Source: Lindgomyces ingoldianus
Taxonomy: Eukaryota; Ascomycota; Dothideomycetes; Pleosporales; Lindgomycetaceae
NCBI RefSeq assembly: GCF_010093535.1
Contig: NW_022985183.1
Location: forward strand, 1,039,359 to 1,103,358
Reading direction: 5' to 3'
DNA: 64,000 nt
Positions 49,560 to 59,859 of the stretch are shown in pieces; position 1 is the first letter of the stretch; each line of letters begins with the position of its first letter. The notes beneath the pieces are model-generated. The model did not search any database. It had not been told where the DNA came from and saw only the letters and a program-made list of their open reading frames with translations. The position numbers were made by a program, and so were the translations under genes.

Positions 49560-50005
49560 CAGGCGGGGACTGGTAGATGCTGTGCGAACTGCAGAGTCTG
49601 TGCGCGTGTTGCTGCAAAGGGGAATCAAAATCTACTGCGCAGTTGCTAGGCTAAGGTATTAATGTCCTAGGCACAGCTAGAAGGTGGAGAAACCTATTGT
49701 GTTAGTGGTTGTCGTGGTCTGCGAGCCTTGTCGCTGCTGCGCGAAATGCAGTGCCTGTGCGCGTTTTAGTGCAAAAGGAATAATAAAACCAACTGCGCTG
49801 TCGCTGCGCTAGAGCATTAATGCGCTAAGCACAGCTAGGAAGTGGAGAACTGTGTTGTGTTGGCGGTCGTGGTCGTCGTTAAGGTCGCTGAGGTTGGTGG
49901 TCTGCGGGCGGCGCTGGTAGCTGGTGCGGCAAACCCGCAGAGCCCTGTGCGCGCGATGCCTGCGCGCAGGAAAATGAAAATTCACCGCGCAGTTAGGGTT
50001 GCGAC
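49560..50005. repeat. Three degenerate tandem copies of a ~160-190-bp unit
   Basis: Anchor strings CAGAGTCTGTGCGCG (49592), CAGTGCCTGTGCGCG (49749) and CAGAGCCCTGTGCGCG (49938) are each followed by an A-rich stretch and ACTGCGC or ACCGCGC. Copies 1 and 2 continue alike through GTATTAATG/GCATTAATG and GCACAGCTAG to a GTGGAGAA block. Spacing is 157 then 189 bp. Confidence 0.8.
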
Positions 50006-50118
50006 AAAACACCACCACACCTAGCCATTTTTGTAAAAAAAACACTAGCAGGGGCAAGCTTAGGTTAAAACCTAAAAGTTTGCCCACTATTATAATAGGG
50101 TCTAGGCACGGGATGGGT

Positions 50119-50137
50119 GACGGATTCCATCCGTTCT
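50119..50137. repeat. Palindromic motif, copy 1 (ACGGAT-TCC-ATCCGT)
   Basis: 19 bp identical to 50528-50546, with 6-bp inverted arms around TCC. The pair encloses the 10-bp minisatellite. Confidence 0.75.
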
Positions 50138-50330
50138 GTTTGACGGTGTCAGATTGAAGCACTGTTTCTGGGCTTCCTGAGATGAATGATGGGTTTTGAT
50201 ATGATGTGTGGGATGATTGATTGATTGTATTTATCGTGTTGATTTATCGATCCTTTTTCTGCTCTACTCGTGTTGCTCGGTTTTTTGTTTTGCCGATCCG
50301 AGTCCCTCGCGCACTTGCCCTATGCGCGAC

Positions 50331-50446
50331 CAGCTTGCAACATGCTGTAAAATGCTGCAATTTGCTGCAACATGCTGTAAAATGCTGCAACATGCTGCAA
50401 AATGCTGCAAAATGCTGCAAAATGCTGCAATTTGCTGCAACATACT
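50331..50446. repeat. 10-bp minisatellite, about 12 units of GCTGCAAAAT type
   Basis: Units GCTGCAAAAT, GCTGCAATTT, GCTGCAACAT and GCTGTAAAAT in exact 10-bp phase. Because the period is not a multiple of 3 and the unit lacks stops, frames stay open on both strands across it. Confidence 0.93.
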
Positions 50447-50527
50447 GTTCGAGCTTATTGCTCGTACTATGTAGCAGCTTTCGTCAAGCGTTCCTCCTGT
50501 CTTGACAGTAGGTGCGCATATCTGACA

Positions 50528-50546
50528 GACGGATTCCATCCGTTCT
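50528..50546. repeat. Palindromic motif, copy 2
   Basis: Identical to 50119-50137. Confidence 0.75.
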
Positions 50547-50812
50547 CTCCTCGCTTAGGCGACGCGCTAAACGGAAAAAGGAAATTAGGGTTACAGGCCA
50601 GCGATCCGCGGGCATATATCGGATAACGTACTTCATGGGCGAGTTGCTCACACACCCGAGTCGCTCACTTTTGCTAAGACCCCACCCTAACAAACTCTAT
50701 TATAGCCCATAACAACCCGCTCTGGCACTATATAGTACAGTACAGCCTAGAATATTATTTAGATACTACTTCTGCTTCTTGCTTACACGTTCGCGCGTTA
50801 TGCCTAGTCTAA

Positions 50813-51411
50813 TGTTACAATCCTTGCTTCGTGGAAGCACTCGGGTCAATAATATTCCTAGGGGGGAAGTAGGACGGGTGGTAGGGGCCAACGGCAGGGT
50901 GTACAGTCCCACGTAAAGGCTATTGGGGTGCTGGAGAGAGGAGAGGGTGACCGGATCGTGGTTTGCCCTATGTGCGGCAGTATGGTGGCTGGGTCAAACA
51001 GTCCTGTTAGACAGGGTTAGAGGTATATATAGTGCAAGATATACAAATAGTATTATAGCTTTTTAGAAAGCTAAATGCTACTTAGTCTATGTAAAGAATA
51101 AACTAAACATTAAACACACCTTCTAAAGGTTGTTTAAGGTAGGAACTATATACATGTCTAAGGTTACTAAGAACAAGCAGGGCAAGTTTATGTAAGCTTG
51201 CTAAGGAGAACTTCTTAAGCTCTCTTAGACTTAACAGATTTGTGGCCTATTTCCCTATTAGATAATACATTCTTCTACTACTGCAGGTAGCTGCGCTGCC
51301 TGTCCATCCTCTGTGTCCTCTAGTTAGTCTATAACTAAGTCCTGTCCTAACCTAACAAGATTGTAGAGCACTGCGGGTGGAGTTACGTTGGTCCAACTAT
51401 AGACTGTAACA
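50813..51411 (-). repeat. 3' LTR of Gypsy-6 (599 bp; left copy)
   Basis: On the plus strand it begins TGTTACAATCCTTGCTTCGT (clean) and ends AGACTGTAACA (mutated). About 50813-51000 keeps TCG, TGG, TGA and CCG triplets. Confidence 0.95.
51020..51043 (-). promoter_or_regulatory. Putative LTR core promoter of Gypsy-6
   Basis: Reverse complement of the Gypsy-2 block at 10993-11016. The other Gypsy-6 LTR has it at about 58107-58130 with one C-to-T change. Function is inferred. Confidence 0.5.
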
Positions 51412-52060
51412 CGCTGCCCCTCCTCCCTAGCAGCGTTCTTGCCGCTCTGCTTACACAACTGTGTTAGTAAGGGTTTATTTATAAAGTAAGCGCTTACCTA
51501 CTAAAAGGCATCCCTAACACTTATCTTTCTTAAGCTAAATAGCTTGCTAGTTCTATTTGTCTTATTATTCTTATGCTGTTCCTTGCTTTAATCCTCTTTA
51601 TTAGACAAAGATGCAACCCTGCAGCGCTTACTAGTTATTAAGATTATCTTATGTGTTAACCTTATTATTAGATAAGTGTGTAGAGTGTGTAAAAAAAAAC
51701 AGTAAGTGTAATACCTTTATTTTAGACACTGCGTAGAATTAGTTAGAGAGGGAAAAAGAAGAGCTTTTTTATAACGCTGCAGCAGCTAAGGTTTGCAAAC
51801 AGAAGCTTAACAAAAAGATAACCTACTAGCTCTAGAAGTTAGTAGAGGTGAAGGCTAGGGAGCGTTCTAAACAGGATTGTATCTAAAAGTTACTAGATCT
51901 GTTAGAGGCTTGTTGTGCAAAGTACTTAGAGAGAGACCTCTCTTCTTTAGATAAGATAGAAGCCCTTAAAGCTAAGGCAAAGGGCTGTTCCCCTTTGCAG
52001 CCTTTGTTAGCTAGGACTTGTCTTTAAAGGCTGCTGCTATCTAATAATACCATAGCTGTT
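51412..52060 (-). pseudogene. Post-chromodomain block of Gypsy-6
   Basis: On the minus strand one frame stays largely open through FALALRASILSKEERSLSK and SFSLSN (about 51720-52000), then reaches the LHTLHT/NKED stretch also present in Gypsy-2. The role is unknown. A zinc-binding accessory region or the end of a long Pol are both possible. Confidence 0.5.
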
Positions 52061-52139
52061 CCTTTTAATATAGGTGCTTTATTGCCTAGCTAGTTTCTTT
52101 TAAACAAGCCTAGAGGTACCTCTATACTAATAGCTGCGC

Positions 52140-55100
52140 ATTCTGTAAATTCTTAGCTAGTTTCTACATGTTTTTACTAGTAAGCTATCCTTTCTATTTT
52201 ACTAAGAATTCCTTCTTATTTCTTTAATTGCTAATAATGTGTTTAACTTTATATTTAGTTTCCTTATCTTCCTATTTTTATATAGATAGAGGAATTTGCT
52301 TAGGTGCTTTTTCTAATCTAGAGACATAAAACCACAGGTGTATCTTTATGTGCAGGGGAAGCTTAAGCTTACAGTTGTCTTGTTAAGTTTATAAGACTTT
52401 ATATAGTCCTATTCTCTTTTCTACTAGCTTCCTAGAAGGCCTAGATATCTTAAGGTTCTTAGTGTTAAAGTACACATAGTCTTCTAGATAGATTTTTAGG
52501 CCTAGTTATAATAATTTATTTACGTATTATTCTATTATTTCTTAACTAGATCTAGCTTTAATTGCTAATTTCTTATGTATGCTTTATAAGTTTAATAACT
52601 AGTCTATTAATTCTTAAGAATCTGTAGGCTAGTTTTCTTATAATACAAAGTATAGCTTATAGCTAAAGTTAGCTTTATATAGTGTTTTCTTTATTATAGC
52701 TAATTCTACTGTGTTAATAGCTAGCTGTGCTATAAAAAGCTATTCTGCCTAATTATTCTAGGTACAAGAAGTGTATTTCCTTAGATATTTTTCTACTTTA
52801 GCGTTTACTCTCTTAGTTTAGCTGTCTGTTTATAGATAGTACGCTATAGATAGTTTATACATTATACTAAGGTGTTGCATAGCTGCTTTCTAGAACCTAC
52901 TAGTAAACAGTTTGTCTTAGTTAGAGATAATAATTCTAAGACATCTATGTACTAATATAACATTTTGTTTAAGTTTGTAAATAAATTCTTTAGCTATTAT
53001 TATTTTCTTTAATAGCTATGTATGTAGATACTTAGTAGTTTTATTAAAAGCAACTATAATTATGTCGCACCTTCTTTCTATTCCTAGTTCCTTAGATAGA
53101 GGAAGTTCTATAATAAAGTCTATTATAATTATTATCTATAGCTATTTTAAAGCTTTAATTAGTTAAAGGTATCTATAAGTCTTATGTTGTTATAAGTTAC
53201 TTTTGTTACAGGTGTTACATTCTCTAAGTACTTTAGTGTACAATTGCTTTACTTTAGGTATGCGTTGTAGTATAGCAGCTTATAGCTTCTTCTAGAGAGT
53301 ACCTATACTAGGGTGTCTAAACATTAGAGATTTATAATATTTACAAATTAAATTTTTCTATTCTTACTTATTTCTAGTAAGCATGCGGAATTCTTTTATA
53401 GGCTAAGGTCTATTATAGACTTATCTTTTATTAGTTTCCTTAAAAAGGGCAAACTTCTTAGTTTCTTCTTCTTCTCTGTTAAAGTAATCTAGTCTTTAGC
53501 TAAGAGCGTTAGCCTACTAGTTTTGTGCTCTTAGTACATGCTTAATAATGCAGTTAAACTAAGCAAGCTCTATTACCTATCTTACATGCATTAGTAAGAG
53601 TTTTTCTATAGTTAGAAATATAACTAAGTTTGCGTAGTCTGTTATAATGTAGAAGAGTTTTGCTATCCTGTGTAGCTCTATAGCTTATACTTTTACTGCA
53701 TTTAATATTACTTTTAATTCTTTATCTAGTATGCTATAGCTAGCCTTAAGGCCTAAGAATTTAGCAGAGTAGTACACTACTAGGTGCTACTTCTTGTGTT
53801 CTTGTTTTTAGTAAAACGTAGCTCTGCTAGCTTCTAAGGATGCGTTTGTATAGATCTTAGTATCTAATTGCAGGTTGTACATTCTTAGCACTAGCTTAGA
53901 TGTTATAGCTTGCTTTAGTGCTAAAAACACCTTATTTATTTGCAAGGTCTAGATAAATTTTGCTATAGCCCTTTTCTTTATAGTAGCGTTTATTAGGGGT
54001 ATAGTAATTTTTAAGTAATCCTTAATTATTTGCCTAACATAACCTAATAGTTCTAGGAATTCTTTAACTTTCTTAATAGTAGTAGGTTTAGGCTATTTAA
54101 GTACCTTCTATACTTTAGCTAGGTTAATTTTTATTTCCTTACTATTAATTATAAATCCTAAATATTCTGTTTTAGTAACGTAGAATTCGCACTTAGAGAG
54201 CTGTAGATAGAGCCTGTATTCCTTTAGCTTCTCTAGGACTTTTTATACCTTTTGTACGTAGTCTTCTAGGCTATTCTTTAAGTAGATAAGGACGTTATCT
54301 AGATATACTAGAGTAAAGACATTAAAGTATAGATTAAGAGCAGTGTTAATAATTATTAAAATGTTGCTAAGGCATTTGTTAAGCTAAACAGCATTACTAA
54401 TAGCTTATAAAGTCCCTACAGGGTTCTAAATGCTATAAGCTACTTATCTTCTTCTTTTATTCTTATCTTATTAAATCTGTCTTGTACGTTAAACTTTATA
54501 AAGTACTAGGTTTCTTTTAGCTAGTTTATAATGTCTTATATAATTAGTAAGAGAAATTAGTCTTAGATTATGTTATTGTTTAGAGTTCTATAGTTCTAAT
54601 AAACTTAGATCTTTCCTCTTTTCTTTTTTATAAAAACTACTGCTAAGGCAACTAGGCTATAGCTTTCTTAAATATAGCCTTATGCTAGGATTTAGTTAAC
54701 ATATTCCTGTAGAGCTTCTTTCTATATCCTTGTTAGAGGGCAAAGCTTATAGGTTTTTAGATTATAGTCTTTTATTAAATTAATAGCATAGTTCTAAGGC
54801 TAGTGTAAGAGCAATTCTTCTAGATTAGTAGACGTTCTAAACATGTCCTAGTAGTTCTTATATTTAATAAGGATACTGCCTTCTTCTTAGATCTTAAAGA
54901 TTCTAATCTACTTTACATCTTTATTAGTCTTAATCTTTTTATAGAAAACTTTCTTTAGTTTTTCTTTTATTATTTTTACTACCTAAGCCTTAGGTTCTTA
55001 ACAGAGGAACTTCTAAAGTTTCCTTTTCTTAAGGTAGTAACTACTACCTTGTTTTGCCTGTTTGTAGACTAAGTATAGATTATTATAGCATGCTAACTAG

Positions 55101-55750
55101 GTTATGCCTATGTAGTTGTTAAGACTTTCTATAGTTATTATTTTCTAATTAATAGTAAAGTTATATGTTTTTAACTAGTTATACTCTAGAATTACATTAT
55201 ACTTGCCTTCTAGCAAGAGTATACTTATAGATTTCTAGTCTTTTATGTTTAGAGTTATAAGGCTTTTCTTATATGTTTCTAGGTTAATCTATCTATTACT
55301 ATACTTAATTAAAGATGCATTAGTAAGGGTTACCTTAAATAAGTCTTTTTTTATTTAGAAAAAGATGCTTTATTTATCTACCTAGTCTTTATTTATTATA
55401 GTAAAGGTGCATCTGCTATTAACAAAGGCTAGTCCTAAGCGTCCTTTAAACGTAAAGGTTGTAGTTAGACTATATTCTATTCCTTATCCTACTGCAACTA
55501 GGACTAATATGTTATAAAGAACTTCTTTATCCTCTATAGAGTAAAAGTTAATGTTCTATAGGTTGTTGTTAAATTTATCTTTTTCTTTTTTATAAATTTA
55601 GTGCTCTCTATTACAACAGTTAGCTACTTCACACTTATAATCTTCTACTAGGTAATGTAATGTTAGGTAGTCTTCTTTTTTTTATAGCTTTTTATTAAAA
55701 GTAATACAACTTACAGTTGTTCTTGTTTTTACAGTCTAGCTATTTTTCTT
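52140..55750 (-). pseudogene. Gypsy-6 pol remnant: RT, RNase H, integrase, chromodomain
   Basis: Minus strand, reading right to left. RT has its active-site box YLDN at 54294-54305, followed by FLGFANF-like sequence near 54040. RNase H lies about 53450-53900. The integrase zinc region CNTCNKSN is near 53205-53235, and the core IIDFIIELPLSKE near 53085-53125. A chromodomain is at about 52145-52270 (KEFLVK, then LTSKNM). The second RT Asp is Asn. Compared with Gypsy-3 and -4 it is less mutated, with longer open runs. Confidence 0.9.
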
Positions 55751-55759
55751 GTTTATAAA

Positions 55760-57850
55760 AAGAGGCTGTCTAACAGGTGTAGCAGTTTATGTTTTTATAG
55801 GCTAAAGCTGTTCCTTGCTCTAGGCATCTATTATAGTTCTTTTCCTATGTAGGCTACTAGCTGGCCTAGTGTTTGTTGTTCTAGTGTCTAGTGCAATACT
55901 GTCACGTACACTAGTACTAAGGGTATAGACAATTGTTAGGTCTATGTAAGGTGTTAAGAGGGCTCTTTTAAGTCTACTAAAGGTACTCCCTAGTTTGTAC
56001 TACCTGTACAGGGTGTCCCTTCTACTAGCAGTTGTTAGTGCTGTGGGCGTTGCTTCTGTAAAGTACACACTAGCTGTAGTTTTATTGCATTACAAAAGCT
56101 TTCTTACTAATTGCAAGGCTTAGAAGCAGTGTCTTAGGTTTTCTAGGTACTAGCTTTAGAACTTTAAACCTAGGAGGTTTACCTAGTTCTTCTAGTTTCT
56201 AGTCTTAGATCTTAGTAAAAAACTGCTATTATTTCTTATTATTTATAATGTTATATTTAACCTTAGCTATCTACTATACTATGTTAAATATAAGGTAGTT
56301 GTTATTAATATTTATCTAGTAAAGCATAACTATGCATTTTTTAGAGTAGTTATGTTATAGACTACACTTTTAGCATTTACATTTCTAGAACTGTTTAAAA
56401 AGCTCTCTTACTAAGGTGCCTAGAGTCTAGTTATAAAAAGAGAACTATTTCTCTTTCTTCTAGATATTTATAATGTATTCTTAAATCTAAGTCTCTTCTT
56501 TGTATTCTTTAAAGATTATAAGGTTCTATAACACTTTATCTAAGCTACTAAAGTTTTAGATAACTACCTTTTAATACGCTTTAGAGCAGTTTCTTAAAAA
56601 ATAGTTTCCTCTGCATTACTAGTAAAGTCTGTTGTTTAATCTTTTTAATATTTTCTTTTCTATAAAGCTATATTTAGCAGTAATAGCTTTTACTATTACA
56701 GTAGTATTTTTATTCTCTCTCTTCTAGAAGTTTAGGCAGTTTTAGCAGAAATGTTCTACTTTTCTATAGTTTAGGCAGGCCTTAGTCTTCTAACTACTTT
56801 TATTATTTCTTTATTAGAGGCGGCTTATTGCGTTCTAGAACTTAGTTTTTCTTTAAAAGAGAGCTTTATATATGCTTTGCATAACTAAGGTCTATTAGTT
56901 TTTTATTATACTAAGAAGACTTCTTTTTCCTAGAAATAAACTCTAGTTTTTAAGAAGTTTCTTTTTACTTTTTTTTTTTTTACACTTTTTATAGTAATTA
57001 TTATAGGTTATTGCTTACATAATAAAGCTTTTAAGAGTAGTTAGTTTATTATTATGTATAAATTTGTCTTTTATTATGTTGCTTAGTCTATTATAGAACA
57101 TATAGTAAAGAGCTTTCTAGTCTGTTTATCTACAGATAGCTAACTATTCTCTAAAGCGCGCTGCGTAATTCTAGGCTATGCTGTTGCCTTATTTAAAAGT
57201 GTCTAGTTTATTAGCTATAATTTTTTGTTTGTCTATAGTTTTATAAATAGCTATTAAGGCTTTTTTAAAGGCTTTAACACTGCTAAACACTTCTTTTGTT
57301 TTAGAAGTAAGTGTTGTGCTATTAGCTTTAAAGTCTATCTAGTTGTCTGCATGTAGCTAGAACTAAATTACAGAAGAACCTTCTAGGTGTAATCCTATCT
57401 AGGATATTATTTCTATATTAGTCTAAAATGCTCCTTTATTATATTGCATGTAAAGGTAGCATCTAGTAAAAAAAAGCAGAGGTCTTTTAGCAATCCTCTA
57501 AAAGGCTTTAGTAAAGCTAGTCTTAAAGTCTTCTTAGCTATAATACTTGTTCTTTTAGTTAAAATGTTCTAGAGTTAAGCTAGCTCTACCTATAATGCGT
57601 GTATCTAATGCGCAGAGCTAGTAGCTTACTAGAGGTTTATAGGTAGCAAGAAGTTATTAAATTCTACTACTTTTTAGTAAAGGTTCTTAACTTCTTTTTA
57701 AAAGTTTACTAGTTTATTTATTTTATTACTAATCTACTAAAGTTTCTTTATGTTATCTTAGACTGTATTAATCTATTCTACTAAAATAGCTTTACTTTAG
57801 GTAGGAACTTTTATAGATCCTAACAAGGCTACATAGGCTATATTAGAATC
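55760..57850 (-). pseudogene. Gypsy-6 gag remnant
   Basis: Minus-strand coding-like sequence lies between the 5' LTR (right) and pol. A CX2CX4HX4C zinc knuckle is legible at 56736-56777: C-L-N-Tyr-R-K-V-E-H-F-C-stop-N-C, with the second Cys changed to Tyr. The protein would have formed the virus-like particle and bound element RNA. Confidence 0.75.
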
Positions 57851-57899
57851 TAAGTTATGTTATGTAGGATTTATACTTTTTAAAGAAAGTAGTGTTTAA

Positions 57900-58498
57900 T
57901 GTTACAATCCTTGCTTTATAGAAGCACTTAGGTTAATAATATTCCTAGAGGGGAAGTAGAACAAGTAGTAGAGGCTAACAGCAGGGTGTACAGTCCCACG
58001 TAAAGGCTATTAGGGTGCTGGAGAGAGAAGAGGGTGACTAGATTGTAGTTTGCCCTATATGCAGCAGTATAGTAGCTAGGTTAAACAGTCCTGTTAGACA
58101 GAGTTAGAGGTATATATAGTGTAAGATATACAAATAGTATTACAGCTTTTTAGAAAGCTAAATGCTACTTAGTCTATGTAAAGAATAAACTAAACATTAA
58201 ACACACCTTCTAAAAGTTGTTTAAAGTAGAAACTATATACATGTCTAGGGTTACTAAGAACAAGCAGGGCAAGTTTATGTAAGCTTGCTAAGGAGAACTC
58301 CTTAAGCTCTCTTAGACTTAACAAATTTATAGCCTATTTCTCTATTAGATAATGCATTCTTCTACTACTGCAGGTGGCTGCGCTGCCTGTCTATCCTCTG
58401 TATCCTCTAGTTAGTCTATAACCAAGTCCTGTCCCAACCCGACAAGATTGTGGAGCACTGCGGGTGGAGTTACGTTAGTCTAACTATAGACTGTGACA
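57900..58498 (-). repeat. 5' LTR of Gypsy-6 (599 bp; right copy)
   Basis: Plus-strand start TGTTACAATCCTTGCTTTAT is mutated; the end (ACCAAGTCCTGTCCCAACCC to GACTGTGACA) is clean. Polarity is opposite to the left copy. Confidence 0.95.
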
Positions 58499-58875
58499 TC
58501 TAATTGCACTGTCCGCAGCGCCTTTAGAATAGCTCACCTACTTTAGCTTGCACCTGCTTCTTCGCCTTCTTTCTGTTACTGCGCGCTCTAAACTCCTTTA
58601 GAGCTGTTAAGCGCAGGCCTTTCTAAATTATTAAAGTTCTTTTTACCTTAATCTACTTTCTTTTATGCAATTTATATTACATAGCAGCCTTATTAGCTAC
58701 TTAAAGCTTAGTAATTTCCTATTACACTAACACTAGCTTATGCGTAATTATTACTGCTTTCTTTAAGACCTTTTTAAACACCTTAACTATAAAAGTTAGT
58801 AAACTATTTATATACTTCTAAATTTTTATCTTTATAAGCATTAATTACAACCTAAGTTTTAGAGTATTACTTAGA

Positions 58876-59682
58876 TGTAAAAAACAGGGTATACACTTCG
58901 CAATCAAGAGGTGTATTGACCAACAAAGGCGTGACTGTGACATAGGAGTACAATTAATACCTGCCTAATTCCTAAGGCAATCCTCTGCTATCTAAAGAGG
59001 GCTTCTACAACTAGCTATATACTTCTCTAGAGAGCCAGGCACAGCAGCGCTGGTAGAGACAGATCTAGTATGCTGTAGGTCTAGTTCAAAGTATTACCTG
59101 TCTAGGATGCCTAGCTTTTTAGGCGAGGTAGGCATTGTCTAGGAAGTGTAGGGTTAACAGCACAGTTTAGGAGTTGTCTAGGACTGCCTAGTGCAGTCTA
59201 GGCTAGTCTACAACAGCCTAGGAAACACCTAGATAGCTAGTTGTTATAAAGCCCTATTTCTTTTTAAAGCGCAACTCTACGCCTAAATCTAAGCCCTTTT
59301 TTAAGGTTTAGAAGTTATGTAATTTTATGTTACTTTAAATTTAATTTAAGAGGTTAAATACTTTCTACTAAGCTAAATCTTCTATTACACCTACACTTTA
59401 CTCTGCGCTTCTAGTACGTATTTTAGAGAGATTTTCTGCAGGAGCCCCTAGGCCTTTCTAGGGGTTCCTAGGGTGTTCTAGGGCCTCCCTAGGGCAGAGG
59501 ACCCTATATAAAGCTCTGTCTGTCCTAGAGAGTCCCTATTCTAACTGCCTTTAGATTCTTCCTTAGCTAGCCACCCTAGCTAGCCATCCCCTGTCTTATT
59601 TTTAAGGCTTCTAGTCCTGTCTATTCTAATCTAGGCCCCTCTAGGCCTCTTAAGCCTTGTCTTATATATTTTACTACTAATA
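58876..59682. other. LTR-like or leader segment, lightly mutated
   Basis: It begins TGTAAAAAACAGGGTATACA exactly where A6 stops, as an inserted LTR would. It is rich in CCTAGG and CTAGG motifs (for example 59095-59225 and 59440-59510), and has a TATATAAAGC block at about 59503-59512. No second copy lies in the window, so LTR status and length cannot be confirmed. Confidence 0.45.
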
Positions 59683-59859
59683 ATGTCTTTCCTAGCTAGC
59701 AAGCAGTTAGACAGGATTACTTTAGCTATAAATAAGGCCCTAGCTACTGTTAATCCCTACTTAACTTACTTTAATAAGATTATAGGCAGGATTATAGCGC
59801 ATAAGCTAGGCCTAATTCTACTATGCTGTTTCCTTGTTAAGAAGGATTATAATGTCTAA
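59683..59859 (+). pseudogene. Short broken ORF of unknown function (58 codons to first stop)
   Basis: ATG at 59683 opens MSFLASKQLDRITLAINKAL and runs to a TAA at 59857 that could be a mutated CAA. The same frame continues coding-like to about 59965, with a Cys-rich CNSCYKSSRDC string near 59927-59960. It lies about 170 bp downstream of a TATATAAAGC box. I do not recognise the protein. It may be the first ORF of an element whose LTR or leader is 58876-59682, or an ORF antisense to Gypsy-7. Confidence 0.45.

Larger units (their letters stand above)
49290..50625. other. Spared, GC-richer island between A5 and A6
   Basis: From about 49430 the triplets TCA, TGA, TGG, TCG and CGA return at normal frequency, so this DNA escaped RIP and was probably single-copy. 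It holds three degenerate ~160-190-bp repeats, a 10-bp minisatellite and two copies of a short palindromic motif. No convincing gene is present; the open frames here follow from the repeats and base composition. Confidence 0.75.
50813..58498 (-). mobile_element. Gypsy-6: full-length chromodomain Ty3/gypsy element (7686 bp), minus strand, nested in A6
   Basis: 599-bp LTRs enclose gag and pol on the minus strand, with a perfect target duplication TCTAA (50808-50812 and 58499-58503). The outer ~190 bp at the left and ~70 bp at the right are clean, while inner LTR ends and body are mutated. It is related to Gypsy-2 by LTR core, LTR terminus and the block after the chromodomain. Confidence 0.96.
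50626..58874 (-). mobile_element. A6: family A Fot1/pogo-like transposon on the minus strand, split by Gypsy-6, distal part missing
   Basis: The left border is a clean family A inverted repeat after TA (50624-50625). 50626-50812 is the 3' end of the element in reverse, and 58499-58874 continues it directly after Gypsy-6 (Cys-rich tail, then the TALKEF-type region). The match stops at about 58874, where an LTR-like sequence begins. The remainder is either deleted or lies beyond a further insertion outside the window. Confidence 0.92.

Noticed and set aside
49423..49617. 64-codon minus-strand frame
   Set aside because: Same island, no recognisable domain, spans the edge of the first repeat.
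49990..50000. TTAGGG as a possible telomere repeat (also near 50586)
   Set aside because: Single isolated copies, not tandem; no telomeric array.
49809..50162. 117-codon minus-strand frame and the opposing 60-codon plus-strand frame
   Set aside because: They lie across the degenerate ~175-bp repeats in a GC-richer island, show no motif or conserved frame between repeat copies, and are open by composition.
50217..50539. Several overlapping open frames on both strands with CCKMLQ/AATCC-type repeats
   Set aside because: They are produced by the stop-free 10-bp minisatellite, which stays open in every frame; codon phase cycles every 30 bp and no domain is present.
50402..50712. Open frames running from the island into A6
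   Set aside because: They cross the A6 border and its inverted repeat; chance frames in spared DNA.
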